A stretch of DNA of 64,000 nucleotides from Aquitalea sp. LB_tupeE (GCF_013391415.1 NZ_JACAXB010000030.1:1-64000); one strand, 5' to 3'. Positions 42,666 to 53,159 are shown, counted from the stretch's first letter. Notes: a model not told the origin generated them from the sequence alone. Made by a program: numbers and translations.

Positions 42666-43256
42666 TTACTTCAACAGTACCAGGGCCAGCATGCGCTCTG
42701 CCAGCGCATCCACACTCAGTTCACCCTCGGACTTGTACCACTGCACCGACCAGTGCAGGCTGCCCAGCAGCGTGCGGCGCAGCAGGCGGGTATCCTGCTT
42801 GACCAGTCCGGCGGCGGCAGCTTCGTCCAGAACCTCTTGCCACAGTGCTTCGTAGCGATCACGCAGCACGATCAGGCCAGGTTTTGCCGCCGCTGAGACG
42901 CTGCGCCATTCGTACAGCATCACTTCCAGGGCTGCCTGGTTATCACCCAGCAGCGAATTCAGATGGACATGAAACAGGGCCGACAGCTTGTCACGCGGGC
43001 TGCGGGCGCGGGCAATGGCTTCGCTCAATTGCTCGGTGGTGGCGGTAATGCCCAGTGCCATGACGGCAACCAGGATTTCTTCCTTGGTGCGGAAGTGATA
43101 AAACAGGCTGCCCGATTGCAGTCCCACTGCATTGCCCAGGTCGCGCACGGTGGTGCGTTCGTAGCCTTGGTCGCGAAACAGTTTGGCAGCGGCCCTCACC
43201 AGTTCCATGCGGCGGCTGTTTTCCTCGGGCTGATTGTTCTTGTCTTGTGCGCTCAT
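42666..43256 (-). CDS. TetR-family transcriptional regulator
   Basis: A 196-residue regulator with an N-terminal TetR helix-turn-helix (AAAKLFRDQGYERTTVRDLG, then GLQSGSLFYHFRTKEEIL) and an all-helical ligand domain. It resembles FadR/PsrA-like regulators of acyl-CoA metabolism only in general form; the ligand is unknown. It lies 8 bases after waaF and may be co-transcribed with it. Confidence 0.9.
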   Translation of the reverse strand: MSAQDKNNQPEENSRRMELVRAAAKLFRDQGYERTTVRDLGNAVGLQSGSLFYHFRTKEEILVAVMALGITATTEQLSEAIARARSPRDKLSALFHVHLNSLLGDNQAALEVMLYEWRSVSAAAKPGLIVLRDRYEALWQEVLDEAAAAGLVKQDTRLLRRTLLGSLHWSVQWYKSEGELSVDALAERMLALVLLK

Positions 43257-43264
43257 GGTTCAGC

Positions 43265-44317
43265 CTATGTGCTACGGGTCAGTTGAGTGATGGTATTGCC
43301 CAGTTCGGGCAGAAAACGTTGTGCAGCCTGCCATGCCAGGTCCGGCCCCAGCTGTTCCAGGCAATTGGTGTGCTGGTAGGGGCATTTTCGTTCGAAACAG
43401 GGGCTGCAATCCAGGTTGAGGCTTACCACTGCCGCCTGATCCGACAGTGGCGGGGTGAAGTCCGGGCTGGAGGAACCGTACAGTGCGACCAACGGTTTCC
43501 CAAGCGCTGCGGCAACGTGCATCAGGCCGGAGTCGTTGCAGACAGCAAGCCGGGTCAGGCCCATCAGGTCGATGGCCTCCTCCAGACCGGTGCTGCCGCA
43601 CAGGTTGGTGGCCGTACCTTCGGCCAGACGGGCGATGTCATCGCCGATTTCCTTGTCTTTGCCAGAGCCGAACAGCCAGACGGCAAAGCCCGTGGCAGCA
43701 AAGCGTTTGGCCAGTTCGGCAAAGTGTCGCGCCGGCCAGCGTTTGGCCGGGCCGTATTCCGCACCAGGGCAGAAGGCGACAATCGGGCGGCTGGTGTCCA
43801 GTTGCAGGCGGCGGGCTGTTTCCAGCTGACTTTGCGGATTGGTAACCAAGGCCGGGTGGTCGATGGGGCGTGGCAGCGGTGCGTTGCGCTCTTCGGCCAG
43901 TGCGCAAAAGCGCTCCACCATCATCGGTAGCGCTTGCTCGTCCAGTTCTCGGGTGTCGTTGAGTATCCAGTAGCGCGATTCACCGATGAAGCCAGTGCGT
44001 AGCGGGATGCCGGCAAAGAAGGGAATCAAGGCCGATTTGATGGAGTTGGGCAGCACGATGGCCTGATCGAAGCCTTCCGCCTTGAGCTTGCGGGCGGTTT
44101 CCCAGCGTTCGCGCAAGCGCAGTGCACCATGTCCGAAAGGATTGAGGTGTGCTTTGGCTACTTCCGGCATGCGTGCCAGTAGGGGCAGGGTCCAGGCCGG
44201 GGCAAATACATGCAGTTCCAGCCCCGGGTGGCGCTGGTGCAGCCGCTGGTAGAGTGGCTGGGCCATGACGCTGTCGCCAACCCATGAGGGGCCGATGACC
44301 AGTATTTTTTTCTTCAT
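43265..44317 (-). CDS. waaF: ADP-heptose:LPS heptosyltransferase II
   Basis: A 350-residue GT9 glycosyltransferase adding the second heptose to the LPS inner core from ADP-heptose. N-terminal KILVIGPSWVGDSVMAQPLYQ, a PGAEYGPAKRWP segment and late GNDSGLMHVAAALGKP are diagnostic. ATG 44317 begins at the conserved N terminus; the frame is open 62 codons further upstream without support. It acts on the inner leaflet before LptFG-mediated export. Confidence 0.94.
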   Translation of the reverse strand: MKKKILVIGPSWVGDSVMAQPLYQRLHQRHPGLELHVFAPAWTLPLLARMPEVAKAHLNPFGHGALRLRERWETARKLKAEGFDQAIVLPNSIKSALIPFFAGIPLRTGFIGESRYWILNDTRELDEQALPMMVERFCALAEERNAPLPRPIDHPALVTNPQSQLETARRLQLDTSRPIVAFCPGAEYGPAKRWPARHFAELAKRFAATGFAVWLFGSGKDKEIGDDIARLAEGTATNLCGSTGLEEAIDLMGLTRLAVCNDSGLMHVAAALGKPLVALYGSSSPDFTPPLSDQAAVVSLNLDCSPCFERKCPYQHTNCLEQLGPDLAWQAAQRFLPELGNTITQLTRST

Positions 44318-44396
44318 GAAAAATTCCGCTTCCAAATCAGCGCCAGCCTGTATGCATGAGGCAAGCTGGCGTTGATTTGGTGAGCGGGCAAGCGAA

Positions 44397-44420
44397 AAAG
44401 GTGCGGAAGCCCGCACCTTT
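44397..44420 (-). terminator. Intrinsic terminator after the zinc-finger gene
   Basis: GGTGCGG / CCGCACC forms the core of the stem; on the minus strand it is followed by five T. It lies 26 bases after the zinc-finger stop, separating ilvE-zf from waaF. A second hairpin (CGCCAGC/GCTGGCG at 44341-44371) sits in the waaF leader. Confidence 0.75.
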
Positions 44421-44445
44421 CGCATGCCGTCAGCCAGGCGCTGGC

Positions 44446-44646
44446 TTAGTGGTGGTGTCCGACCGGGCCTACCAGCTTGTACTGGGTGCCACAGTAAGGG
44501 CACAGTGCTTCACCGGTCTTGTGTACCGGCAGGAAAACGCGCGGGTGGGAGTTCCATGCCACCATGTCCGGCATCGGGCAGTGCAGGGGCAGGTCCTTCG
44601 CGGTGACTTCGATGACGCGACGGGTATTTTCTTTAAGTTCAGCCAT
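44446..44646 (-). CDS. zf-CHCC zinc-finger protein
   Basis: A 66-residue protein of the CHCC zinc-finger family related to the NDUFS6 subunit of respiratory complex I (LHCPMPD, NSHPRVFLPVH and LCPYCGTQYKL supply the metal ligands). Its bacterial role is not well defined. It follows ilvE by about 50 bases, a pairing seen in betaproteobacteria. Confidence 0.9.
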   Translation of the reverse strand: MAELKENTRRVIEVTAKDLPLHCPMPDMVAWNSHPRVFLPVHKTGEALCPYCGTQYKLVGPVGHHH

Positions 44647-44696
44647 TGTCTTTCCTTGTCAGGCCGGCAGCGCCGGCCCTTGCTGCTTGGGTGTGT

Positions 44697-45620
44697 TTAC
44701 TTGACGTAGGTCAGCCAGTGTTCGTGTTCGGCATCCAGGCCCTTCACGATATTGAAGTACTTTTGCTGGATGGCGGCGGTGATCGGGCCGCGCGTGCCTT
44801 CGCCGATAGCACGACGATCCAGCTCGCGGATCGGGGTGACTTCGGCGGCGGTGCCGGTGAAGAAGGCTTCGTCGGCACTGTAGACTTCATCGCGGGTGAT
44901 ACGTTTTTCGATGATTTCCAGGCCTTGCTCCTGGGCAATCTGTACCACAGTGTCGCGGGTGATGCCTTCCAGGGCGGAAGTCAGGTCCGGCGTGTACAGC
45001 TTGCCCTTGCGCACGATAAAGATGTTCTCGCCCGAGCCTTCAGCCACGAAGCCATCTACGTCCAGCAGCAGGGCTTCGTCGTAGCCGTCTGCCGTGGCCT
45101 CGTTGTTGGCCAGGATGGAGTTCATGTAGTTGCCGTTGGCCTTGGCCTTGCACATGGTGATGTTGACATGATGACGGGTAAAGGACGATGTCTTCACGCG
45201 AATGCCCTTTTCCAGGCCTTCTTCACCCAGGTAAGCACCCCACGGCCAGGCAGCAACGATGACTTGTACGTCGTCTTTTTTCGGTGCCACGCCCAGTTTG
45301 CCGGAGCCGTAGAAGGCCATCGGACGGAAATAGCAGGAGGACAGCTTGTTGGCTTTCACCACGTCCAGGTGTGCCTGATTGATGTCGTCCTTGCTGAAGG
45401 GCAGGTTCATGCCCAGGATCTTGGCGGAGCGGAACAGGCGGTCGGTGTGGTCCTGCAGGCGGAAGATGGCCGGGCCTTTGGGGGTTTCGTAGGCGCGTAC
45501 ACCCTCGAACACGCCCATGCCGTAATGCAGGGTGTGGGTCAGTACGTGGGTGGTGGCATCGCGCCAGTCAACCAGTTTGCCGTCATACCAGATGAATCCG
45601 TCACGATCTGCCATCGACAT
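44697..45620 (-). CDS. ilvE: Branched-chain amino acid aminotransferase
   Basis: A 307-residue fold-type IV PLP enzyme making valine, leucine and isoleucine from their 2-oxo acids with glutamate. Family motifs are [14 protein letters not shown] near the N terminus, the PLP lysine in [14 protein letters not shown] neighbourhood ([12 protein letters not shown] upstream), and [10 protein letters not shown]. The ATG at 45620 has GGAG 9 bases upstream; the first in-frame ATG (45638) does not. Confidence 0.95.
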   Translation of the reverse strand: MSMADRDGFIWYDGKLVDWRDATTHVLTHTLHYGMGVFEGVRAYETPKGPAIFRLQDHTDRLFRSAKILGMNLPFSKDDINQAHLDVVKANKLSSCYFRPMAFYGSGKLGVAPKKDDVQVIVAAWPWGAYLGEEGLEKGIRVKTSSFTRHHVNITMCKAKANGNYMNSILANNEATADGYDEALLLDVDGFVAEGSGENIFIVRKGKLYTPDLTSALEGITRDTVVQIAQEQGLEIIEKRITRDEVYSADEAFFTGTAAEVTPIRELDRRAIGEGTRGPITAAIQQKYFNIVKGLDAEHEHWLTYVK

Positions 45621-45707
45621 CTTGGAGCTCTCCGTCATTGTGTTTTGTTAGCGGGCAATTATACCGCCAGTGTTGCCGTTGTGAACCGTCGCGGGTGAAA
45701 AAGCCGG

Positions 45708-48389
45708 TCAGGACAAGCTATCTGCGCCAAAAACCTGCAGCCATAGCGTCTGGGCTTGTCGGTAGTGCTGACGCAGTGTGTCGTTGACTTCCACCTTGCT
45801 GCTTTCGTTCAGCCGGGCGGCATGCTGCAGTTTGCGGTAGTAACGGTAGGCGCTGCGGCCCTGTTCGGCCAGTTCGTGGCTGATCAGCCCGGCGTCGGCT
45901 GCCACTGCCAGCAGGGCGATGTTGCCGGTATTGCCGGTAAAGGCCGGTAGCTGACGTGCATGGGCCAGAATCAGGTATTGCACGATGAATTCGATGTCGA
46001 TGATGCCGCCGCGCGCATGTTTGACGTCATGCTCGTGTGGCGGGTGGCTTTCCAGCATGCGCTGACGCATGCCCAGCACTTCGCTGCGCAGGGTGTCAGG
46101 TTCGCGTTGCAGGGTGAGGACATCGTGACGTATCGTTTCAAAACCGTTGCCGATGGTGCTGTCGCCGGCCACGTAGCGGGCGCGGGTCAGGGCCTGATGC
46201 TCCCATACCCAGGCTTGCTTTTCCTGATAATTGCGGAAGGCCTGCAGCGAGCTGACCAATAGCCCGCTGGCACCGTTGGGACGCAGACGCAGGTCGATGT
46301 CGTACAGGATGCCCGCACTGGTGGCGCTGGTCAGCCAGGTGGACATCTTGCGTGCCAGGCGTGAATAGAGCTCGGTGGCGTCCGGGTGCTCGTCGTCATA
46401 CAGGAAAATGATGTCAAGATCCGAGGCGTAGCCCAGCTCCTTGCCGCCCAGCTTGCCGTAACCAATGATGGCAAAACACGGTGTATCGGTATGGCGGCTG
46501 GGAATGTCGCGCCAGGCGTGGCGCAGCGTGGCATCCAGCACGGTGTCGGCCAGCATGGACAACTGGTCGGACAAGGCTTCCACCGTCCACATGCCAGCAA
46601 TGTCCTGTGCCACCAGGCGGAAGGCCTGGGCATGCTGGAAGTGGCGCAGGGTATCCATTTTGGCTTCAATGTCGCCATCGGCTTGCTGCATTTGTTCTTC
46701 CAGCTGGGCGGTGAGCGTGGGCCAGTCCGGCGTGGCATACAGCACGCGGGCGTCCAGCAGTTCATCCAGCAAAATGGGGTGGCGGGTCAGGTAGGTGGAC
46801 ACCCAGGCGCTGGCCGAGCACAAGGTGGCCAAGCGTTGCAGGGTTTGCGGATATTCGGTGAGCAAGGCCAGGTAGGATGCGCGGCGGCTGATGGCCTCCA
46901 TCAGCCCGATGATGCGCGACAGGGTGGCTGCAGGATTGGGAAAATGGGTGGAAACCTCAATCAGCGGCGGCATCAGGGCATCGAATTTTTTGCGGCCAGC
47001 CAGTGGAATCTGCTGGTAACGCTGGCTTTGTGCCAGCGCACGCAACTGTCCGCTGACGCCGGGCACATCGTCAAAGCCCAGCGCGGTGAGCTGAGGGGAG
47101 GGGTCTTGCTCGCCAATGTCGTTCCACAGGCAGGACAGCGGGTGGTCCGGCGCGGTTTCGGTGGGCAGGATGAAAACCTGCTCGAAGTGACGCGTTACCT
47201 TGCGCCGCTCGGCGTTGAGCGCGTCCAGGAAGGCGGGCCAGCTCTGGTAGCCCATGCTGTGGGCAATCTTGATCTGGTTTTCTTCGCTGGCGGGTAAGGT
47301 CTGGGTTTGCTGGTCGTCCAGATATTGCAGGCGGTGCTCCAGATTGCGCAGGAAGGCATAGGCTTCTTGCAGTTCGGCCACGGCGGCAGGTTCCAGCAGG
47401 CGCAATTCGGCCAGCCGGTCCAGCGTGGCGCGGGTGCTGCGCAGTTGCAGGGTTTTGTCACGACCACCGCGAATCAGCTGGAACACCTGGGCGATGAATT
47501 CCACTTCGCGAATTCCACCAGGCCCCAGCTTGATGTTGTCGGCCATGTCGCGCCGGGCCACTTCACGGCGAATCTGGGCGTGCAGCTCGCGCATGGCACC
47601 GTAGGCGTTGTAATCCAGATACTTGCGGTAAACAAAGGGGCGCACCATGTCGGCCAAACCAGCTACATCACCAGTCAGTGCCTTGGCCTTGATCCAGGCG
47701 TAGCGTTCCCATTCCCGTCCTTGAGTGAGCAGGTAGTTTTCCAGTGCCGGGAAGCTCATTACCAGCGGGCCGGAGTCACCGTAAGGACGCAGGCGCATGT
47801 CGACGCGGAAGACCTGGCCGTCCAGCGTGACGTCGTTGATCAGGCTGATGATGCGCTTGCCCACCTGGCTGAAGTATTCGTGATTGCTGATCTTGCGTGG
47901 GCCGCTGGTTTCGCCGTCCTCGGGGTAGATGAAGATCAGGTCGATGTCGGACGAAACATTCAGCTCGCCACCGCCCAGTTTGCCCATGCCGATGACGATG
48001 AGTTGCTGAACTTCGCCACTGTCCTCGCCGATGGGCTGGCCATATTGCGGCAAGGCGCGACAGGCTGACGCCAGTGACTGTTGCACGGCAAATTCGGCCA
48101 GCTGGCTGATGGTGCTGACCACTTCGTCCAGCGTGGCCAGGCCGTTATGGTCCCGAGTGATCAGGCGGGCCATTACCGCCTGGCGCAGCTGGCGCAAGGC
48201 GGCGCACATGGCCTCCGGGCTGTCCAGCGTATCCCATGGCGCAAAGTCGGCCATTTCAGCAGCATCAAAAGGATGTAACAGGCGTGCTTGCAACAACGTC
48301 AGTTGCTCTGGCCGTGCAGTCAGCAGCCGGTCCAGATAAAGTGAAAAGGCACGGCTCTGGGCAATGGCATGCTCCGGGTTTGCTGGCAT
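45708..48389 (-). CDS. glnE: Glutamine synthetase adenylyltransferase/adenylyl-removing enzyme
   Basis: An 893-residue bifunctional enzyme with two nucleotidyltransferase domains: an N-terminal one with GMGKLGGGELNVSSDIDLIF (near residue 160) and a C-terminal one with GYGKLGGKELGYASDLDIIF (near residue 665), joined by a helical PII-binding region. It adenylylates or deadenylylates glutamine synthetase in response to PII and glutamine. Start 48389 fits the family N terminus; an upstream alternative is at 48425. It is divergent from yhdP. With glnD it gives the complete PII cascade control in one window. Confidence 0.95.
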   Translation of the reverse strand: MPANPEHAIAQSRAFSLYLDRLLTARPEQLTLLQARLLHPFDAAEMADFAPWDTLDSPEAMCAALRQLRQAVMARLITRDHNGLATLDEVVSTISQLAEFAVQQSLASACRALPQYGQPIGEDSGEVQQLIVIGMGKLGGGELNVSSDIDLIFIYPEDGETSGPRKISNHEYFSQVGKRIISLINDVTLDGQVFRVDMRLRPYGDSGPLVMSFPALENYLLTQGREWERYAWIKAKALTGDVAGLADMVRPFVYRKYLDYNAYGAMRELHAQIRREVARRDMADNIKLGPGGIREVEFIAQVFQLIRGGRDKTLQLRSTRATLDRLAELRLLEPAAVAELQEAYAFLRNLEHRLQYLDDQQTQTLPASEENQIKIAHSMGYQSWPAFLDALNAERRKVTRHFEQVFILPTETAPDHPLSCLWNDIGEQDPSPQLTALGFDDVPGVSGQLRALAQSQRYQQIPLAGRKKFDALMPPLIEVSTHFPNPAATLSRIIGLMEAISRRASYLALLTEYPQTLQRLATLCSASAWVSTYLTRHPILLDELLDARVLYATPDWPTLTAQLEEQMQQADGDIEAKMDTLRHFQHAQAFRLVAQDIAGMWTVEALSDQLSMLADTVLDATLRHAWRDIPSRHTDTPCFAIIGYGKLGGKELGYASDLDIIFLYDDEHPDATELYSRLARKMSTWLTSATSAGILYDIDLRLRPNGASGLLVSSLQAFRNYQEKQAWVWEHQALTRARYVAGDSTIGNGFETIRHDVLTLQREPDTLRSEVLGMRQRMLESHPPHEHDVKHARGGIIDIEFIVQYLILAHARQLPAFTGNTGNIALLAVAADAGLISHELAEQGRSAYRYYRKLQHAARLNESSKVEVNDTLRQHYRQAQTLWLQVFGADSLS

Positions 48390-48493
48390 AATGGCGCTGC
48401 ACTCGCTGGTTGGTCCTGATAACACTTCATTGTATCGGTTTAGCTCATTTGGAAAAGCCCCTGTATCTGCTGGCCAGAATCCACGTCATCCGC

Positions 48494-51400
48494 TTGCTGC
48501 GCAAAGTCCTGCGTATGGCCGGCCTGTTGCTGGTGCTGGCAGTCCTGGTGGTGGGCAGCGCATTTTCCGTATTCAACTGGTGGTTTCTGCCCAGGCTGGA
48601 GCAATTCCGTCCACAACTGGAGCACAGCCTGTCCGAGGCCAGTGGGCGGCAGGTGAGCATTGCGGCCCTGTCCGGGCAGTGGCAATGGCAGGACATGGCA
48701 CCGCAGCTGCAACTGGGTGGGCTGCGTATTGCCAATCCGGTAAGTGGCGATGCGCTGACCTTGCAGCAAGTGACGGTGCTGCCTTCCTGGTTGTCCTTAT
48801 TGTCCTGGCAGCCGCTGTTTTCCAGCATTGTGATTCAGGGCCCCAGTGTGGCGCTGGTACGCAATGTCGATGGTCATATCCTGCTCAACGGCTTTGACTT
48901 GTCCGCCAGTCCTGCCAAGCCGCAAGCTGCCGGGAGCGAACCCTCCGCCAACTGGCTGCTGCGTCAGCGACATATTGAAATCAGCCAGGCGCACATCAGC
49001 TGGGAAGACAAAATGTTCGGGCTGCCGCGGCTGGACTTGCAAGGTGGTCAGCTGATTCTGGGCAAAACCCTGCTGGGCCATCGTCTGACGCTGTCTGGCC
49101 GCCCCGTGGCCACGCTGGGTAAAGGCTTCGACATGGAGCTGTCCTGGCGTGGTAATGATTTCAGCCAGTGGCGCGACTGGTCGGGCAGTGTCCGTGTCCG
49201 GCTCAATGGGGCGCAGGCGGGCATGCTGTCGCGCTATATGGAAAAAGTCGGTCTGGTGAATCGTGGCGAGGGCAGTGGCACGCTGGAGGCTGATTTTTCT
49301 GACGGACATATCAACAGCTTGCAGGCCGATGTCAGCATTCACAATGCCGCCTACACCCTGCACGATGCCCGCACCCTGGTATTGCCTGTGATCAGCGGCA
49401 AGTTACAGCTGGAGCGCTCGGCCAAGGGGGCGTACGTCATCAATGCCTCCAGCCTGACGCTGGCCAGTTCCAGCGGTCTGGCTTTCGACAATTCCAGCAT
49501 TCGTGGCGACTGGTTGCCGGGCGAGCAAGGGCATGGCCAGTTGACGCTGGATAATGTCAATGTGGCCCATCTGACGCCGTTCATCCGTGCGCTGGGTGGG
49601 GATGGCAATTCGCTGTTCTCCCGCTTTGCACCCAGCGGCCAGTTGAAAAACCTGTCGCTGGCCTGGACCGGGCCGCTGCAGTCACCGCGCCAATATACGG
49701 TGGCCACCCGTTTTGATTCGCTGGCCTGGCAGGCCTTTGCCACGGTGCCGGGCATCAGTGGCGTCAGCGGTACGCTGCGTTTTGGCGAGCAGGGCGGCAG
49801 CCTGCAACTGGACAGCCGTCATGCCGCGCTGAATTATCCGGTGGTATTTCCGCAGTTGTTGAATTTTGACCGGCTCAATGCCCGGGTGGACTGGAAAAAC
49901 CAGGGCAAGCAAACCGATGTTGATTTTCAGGATATCAGTTTTGCCAATGCCGACCTGACGGGGCGTTTTGGCGGCCATTACCATCATGGTGAAAGCGGCC
50001 CCGGCGTGGTGGACTTCACCGCCAGCGTGGATCGGGTGGCGGCTGAGCGGGTGCCGGCCTACCTGCCGCATGCAGTGGGTGAGGATACCCTGCGCTGGCT
50101 GAAGCAAGCCTTGCTGGGCGGTACCGCCCGTGACGTGCGCATGATTCTGAAAGGCGATCTGGCCGACTTTCCCTTTGCCGGTGGCAAGGGCGGGCAGTTC
50201 AGCGTGGATGCCAAGGTGGAGCGGGGCAAGCTGCTGTATGAAAAAGGCTGGCCCACCATCGACAATATCCAGGCTGACCTGGGTTTCCATAACGAAAAAA
50301 TGCTGATTGCCGCGCGCTCCGCCACTACGCTGGGCGTGCCGCTGACTGCCGTGCAGGTGGGGATAGATAATCTGGGTGCCACCCAGCCGGTTTTGACGGT
50401 GTTGGGCCGGGCGCAAGGGCCGTTGGCCAGCATGCTGAAATTCACCACGGCTAGCCCGGTGGACGGCTGGCTGGATGGTTTTACCGGCAATCTGCAAGGT
50501 GGCGGCAATGCCGCGCTCAATCTCAAACTGGGCATCCCCTTGTCCGGCCATGAAACGCCCAAGGTACGTGGCGACATATTGCTGTCCGGCAATCAACTGG
50601 TTTTCCGCACGCTGCCGATTCCGCCGCTGTCCCAGGCGCAAGGCACGCTGACTTTTACCGAGCACGGGGTGGAATCCAACGGTGTGGCATTCAAGGCGCT
50701 GGGCGGAGCCTTTGTGCTGAAGGCAGCCAGCACAGCGGCCGGGCGCATGAATTTTGATATCCGTGGCGAGGCAGACAGCAAGCAGGCGTTGGAGCGCTAT
50801 CTGCCGGTGCTGGCTCCTTACGTCAGCGGTCATGCACCGTTCGGCATTCAGTTTGCCGTGCAAAAGGGCCTGGAAAACCTGACGGTGCAGTCCGGCTTGC
50901 AGGGCGTCAGTATTCTGGCCCCGGCTCCGGCAGGCAAACCGGCGGCGGACGTGCTGCCGTTGTCATTGCGGGTGACACCCGGCAAGACGGCACAACAGCC
51001 GGTACGGCTGGACCTGGATGTCGGCACCGTGGCCAGCGGCAGCCTGTTGCTGGATGAGCATGGCAACCTGAAAACCGGGGTGATTGCCTCCGGTCGTCCG
51101 CTGGGCAAGCTGCCTGACGAAGGCTTGCTGTTGCGTCTGGCTGCGCCGAAGGTGGATTTACCCGCCTGGGTTGATGCCATTGCCGGGCCTTCCGGTTTGC
51201 ATGGCAATGCGGCAACTGCGGGCAAGCCCTTGCAGATTGATCTGCCTTTGCAGATTGATCTGGAAACGCCGCAGCTGGACAGCTGGGCTGGCAGTCTGCA
51301 CAAGGTGACGGCCAGCCTTGGCAACCGGCGGATTCGCCACGGCTGGTCGCTGGATGTGCGGGCGCATGAAATGAGTGGCAATATTGAATACTTGCCGGAA

Positions 51401-52342
51401 GGAAACGGCCTGCTGCGCGCCAATCTGGCATATGCGCTGCTCAATCCGCCGGAAAAAGGCAGTGCGGCTGATGGCGACAACACGATGTCGGACAAGGGCG
51501 ACTGGCCGGCACTGGATATCCATGTGGGCGACCTGGTGTACCAGAACCGCTCGGTGGGTAAGCTGGATGTGCGGGCGCGTCGCGAAGGGCGTGACTGGTT
51601 GCTCAATCCCTTGCGGCTGGATGCGGCCGAAGGCAGTTTGCAGGGTAGTGTCCGGGTGCGGCGCAGCGAGGATGGCAAGGAAGTGTATGCCCGTTACCGG
51701 GTAGACAGTACTGATGTAGGCAAACTGCTGGCCCGCGTGGGCTTGCAGGACACTTTCCGCAAGGGCGAGGGTACGCTGGCGGGCAATATGCGCTGGCCGG
51801 GCGGCTTGTTCGATCTCAGTGTCAAACAGCTGTCCGGGGACATGACCCTGTCTTTGAAGAACGGCCGCTTTGCCAAGGTGGACCCAGGTGCCGCCCGTCT
51901 GCTCGGCGTATTGAGCCTGCAGTCACTTACCCGGCGGGTGAAGCTGGATTTCACCGATGTGTTCAGTGACGGTTTTGCCTTTGACTCCATCAGCGGTGAT
52001 GCCCGCATCAGCAAGGGTGTATTTGTTTCTGATAATGTGCATCTGAAAGGCCCGGCGGCAGATGTCTTCCTTAACGGGCAGGTGAATCTGGCCGACGAAA
52101 CCCAGGATGTACACATCAAGGTACAGCCGCATCTGGCGGAGAGCGTGGCGCTGGCTGCCGGGGCGGCGCTGCTCAACCCCGTGGTCGGTGTGGCAGCGCT
52201 GGCAGCGCAGAAAGTATTGCAAGATCCGGTCGGCAAGATTTTGTCGGTCGAGTATGACCTGACCGGTTCCTTTGCCAATCCCAAGGTGGAAAAGCGGGCA
52301 GTGGAACCTTTGAGAAACAGCAAGCGGATCATCACGCCATGA
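48494..52342 (+). CDS. yhdP: YhdP-type AsmA-like inter-membrane lipid transport protein
   Basis: A protein of about 1280 residues with one N-terminal membrane anchor (GLLLVLAVLVVGSAF) and a very long periplasmic body of repeated beta-strand segments ending in an AsmA-like/DUF3971 C terminus (SLKNGRFAKVDPGAARLLGVL region). YhdP, TamB and YdbH bridge the envelope and carry phospholipids outward. The start is uncertain: TTG 48494 gives a basic stretch before the helix, ATG 48515 removes it, and TTG 48410 runs through AT-rich sequence that looks intergenic. Its end overlaps the nitrilase gene by four bases (ATGA). Confidence 0.9.
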   Translation: MLRKVLRMAGLLLVLAVLVVGSAFSVFNWWFLPRLEQFRPQLEHSLSEASGRQVSIAALSGQWQWQDMAPQLQLGGLRIANPVSGDALTLQQVTVLPSWLSLLSWQPLFSSIVIQGPSVALVRNVDGHILLNGFDLSASPAKPQAAGSEPSANWLLRQRHIEISQAHISWEDKMFGLPRLDLQGGQLILGKTLLGHRLTLSGRPVATLGKGFDMELSWRGNDFSQWRDWSGSVRVRLNGAQAGMLSRYMEKVGLVNRGEGSGTLEADFSDGHINSLQADVSIHNAAYTLHDARTLVLPVISGKLQLERSAKGAYVINASSLTLASSSGLAFDNSSIRGDWLPGEQGHGQLTLDNVNVAHLTPFIRALGGDGNSLFSRFAPSGQLKNLSLAWTGPLQSPRQYTVATRFDSLAWQAFATVPGISGVSGTLRFGEQGGSLQLDSRHAALNYPVVFPQLLNFDRLNARVDWKNQGKQTDVDFQDISFANADLTGRFGGHYHHGESGPGVVDFTASVDRVAAERVPAYLPHAVGEDTLRWLKQALLGGTARDVRMILKGDLADFPFAGGKGGQFSVDAKVERGKLLYEKGWPTIDNIQADLGFHNEKMLIAARSATTLGVPLTAVQVGIDNLGATQPVLTVLGRAQGPLASMLKFTTASPVDGWLDGFTGNLQGGGNAALNLKLGIPLSGHETPKVRGDILLSGNQLVFRTLPIPPLSQAQGTLTFTEHGVESNGVAFKALGGAFVLKAASTAAGRMNFDIRGEADSKQALERYLPVLAPYVSGHAPFGIQFAVQKGLENLTVQSGLQGVSILAPAPAGKPAADVLPLSLRVTPGKTAQQPVRLDLDVGTVASGSLLLDEHGNLKTGVIASGRPLGKLPDEGLLLRLAAPKVDLPAWVDAIAGPSGLHGNAATAGKPLQIDLPLQIDLETPQLDSWAGSLHKVTASLGNRRIRHGWSLDVRAHEMSGNIEYLPEGNGLLRANLAYALLNPPEKGSAADGDNTMSDKGDWPALDIHVGDLVYQNRSVGKLDVRARREGRDWLLNPLRLDAAEGSLQGSVRVRRSEDGKEVYARYRVDSTDVGKLLARVGLQDTFRKGEGTLAGNMRWPGGLFDLSVKQLSGDMTLSLKNGRFAKVDPGAARLLGVLSLQSLTRRVKLDFTDVFSDGFAFDSISGDARISKGVFVSDNVHLKGPAADVFLNGQVNLADETQDVHIKVQPHLAESVALAAGAALLNPVVGVAALAAQKVLQDPVGKILSVEYDLTGSFANPKVEKRAVEPLRNSKRIITP

Positions 52343-53145
52343 AACAGAAATTTATTGCGGCTGCCGTGCAGATGGTGTCCGGAACCGATGTAGCAGCCAA
52401 CCTGTCCCGTGCTGCGGCGCTGGTGGCCAAAGCCGCCGCTGCCGGTGCGGCCTTTGTGGTACTGCCGGAATATTTTTGCCTGATGGGCAGAAAAGATGGC
52501 GACAAGGTGGCCATCTGCGAAGAGATGGGCAGTGGCCCCTTGCAGACTGCGCTAGCCGCCATGGCGCGTGACAACAAGGTATGGCTGGCCGCTGGCACCA
52601 TCCCGCTGCAGAGCCCGGAAGCTGGCAAGGTGTTCAACACCACCTTGGTATTCGACCCTGACGGTGTGGTGCAGGCGCGTTACGACAAGATTCATCTGTT
52701 TGGCTATACCGGAAATGGCGAACGTTATTGCGAGTCGGACAGCATCGTTGCCGGACAGGTGCCGGTGAAGGTGGATATCGGTCTGGCGGAAGTCGCCTGC
52801 GGCATCTGTTACGATTTGCGCTTTCCCGAGCTGTTCCGTCAGCTTGCGCCGTTTGACGTGATGATTCTGCCCGCTGCATTCACGGCCACCACTGGTGAGG
52901 CGCATTGGGAAGTGCTGATGCGCGCACGTGCCATTGAAAACCAATGTTTCGTGATTGCCTCCGGCCAGGGGGGGACACATGAAAATGGTCGCCGTACCCA
53001 TGGTCAATCCATGATTATCGATCCCTGGGGGCGCATTCTGGCGCAACAGGCCAGCGGCGAAGGTGTCGTGCTGGCCGAACTCGACCCCGCATTGCTGCAA
53101 TCGGTGCGTAGCGGCTTGCCCGCGCTGGCGCACCGCGTGCTTTGA
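52339..53145 (+). CDS. Nitrilase-superfamily amidohydrolase (Nit1-like)
   Basis: A 268-residue carbon-nitrogen hydrolase with the Glu-Lys-Cys triad: Glu in VVLPEYFCLMG, Lys in RYDKIHLFGY, Cys in ACGICYDLRFPELFR. It most resembles Nit1/deaminated glutathione amidase, a metabolite-repair enzyme that removes 2-oxoglutaramate-type damage from glutathione. It starts within the yhdP stop (ATGA) and is 14 bases upstream of tldD, the standard yhdP-nit-tldD order. Confidence 0.92.
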   Translation: MKQKFIAAAVQMVSGTDVAANLSRAAALVAKAAAAGAAFVVLPEYFCLMGRKDGDKVAICEEMGSGPLQTALAAMARDNKVWLAAGTIPLQSPEAGKVFNTTLVFDPDGVVQARYDKIHLFGYTGNGERYCESDSIVAGQVPVKVDIGLAEVACGICYDLRFPELFRQLAPFDVMILPAAFTATTGEAHWEVLMRARAIENQCFVIASGQGGTHENGRRTHGQSMIIDPWGRILAQQASGEGVVLAELDPALLQSVRSGLPALAHRVL

Positions 53146-53159
53146 CAGAAAGACCCACC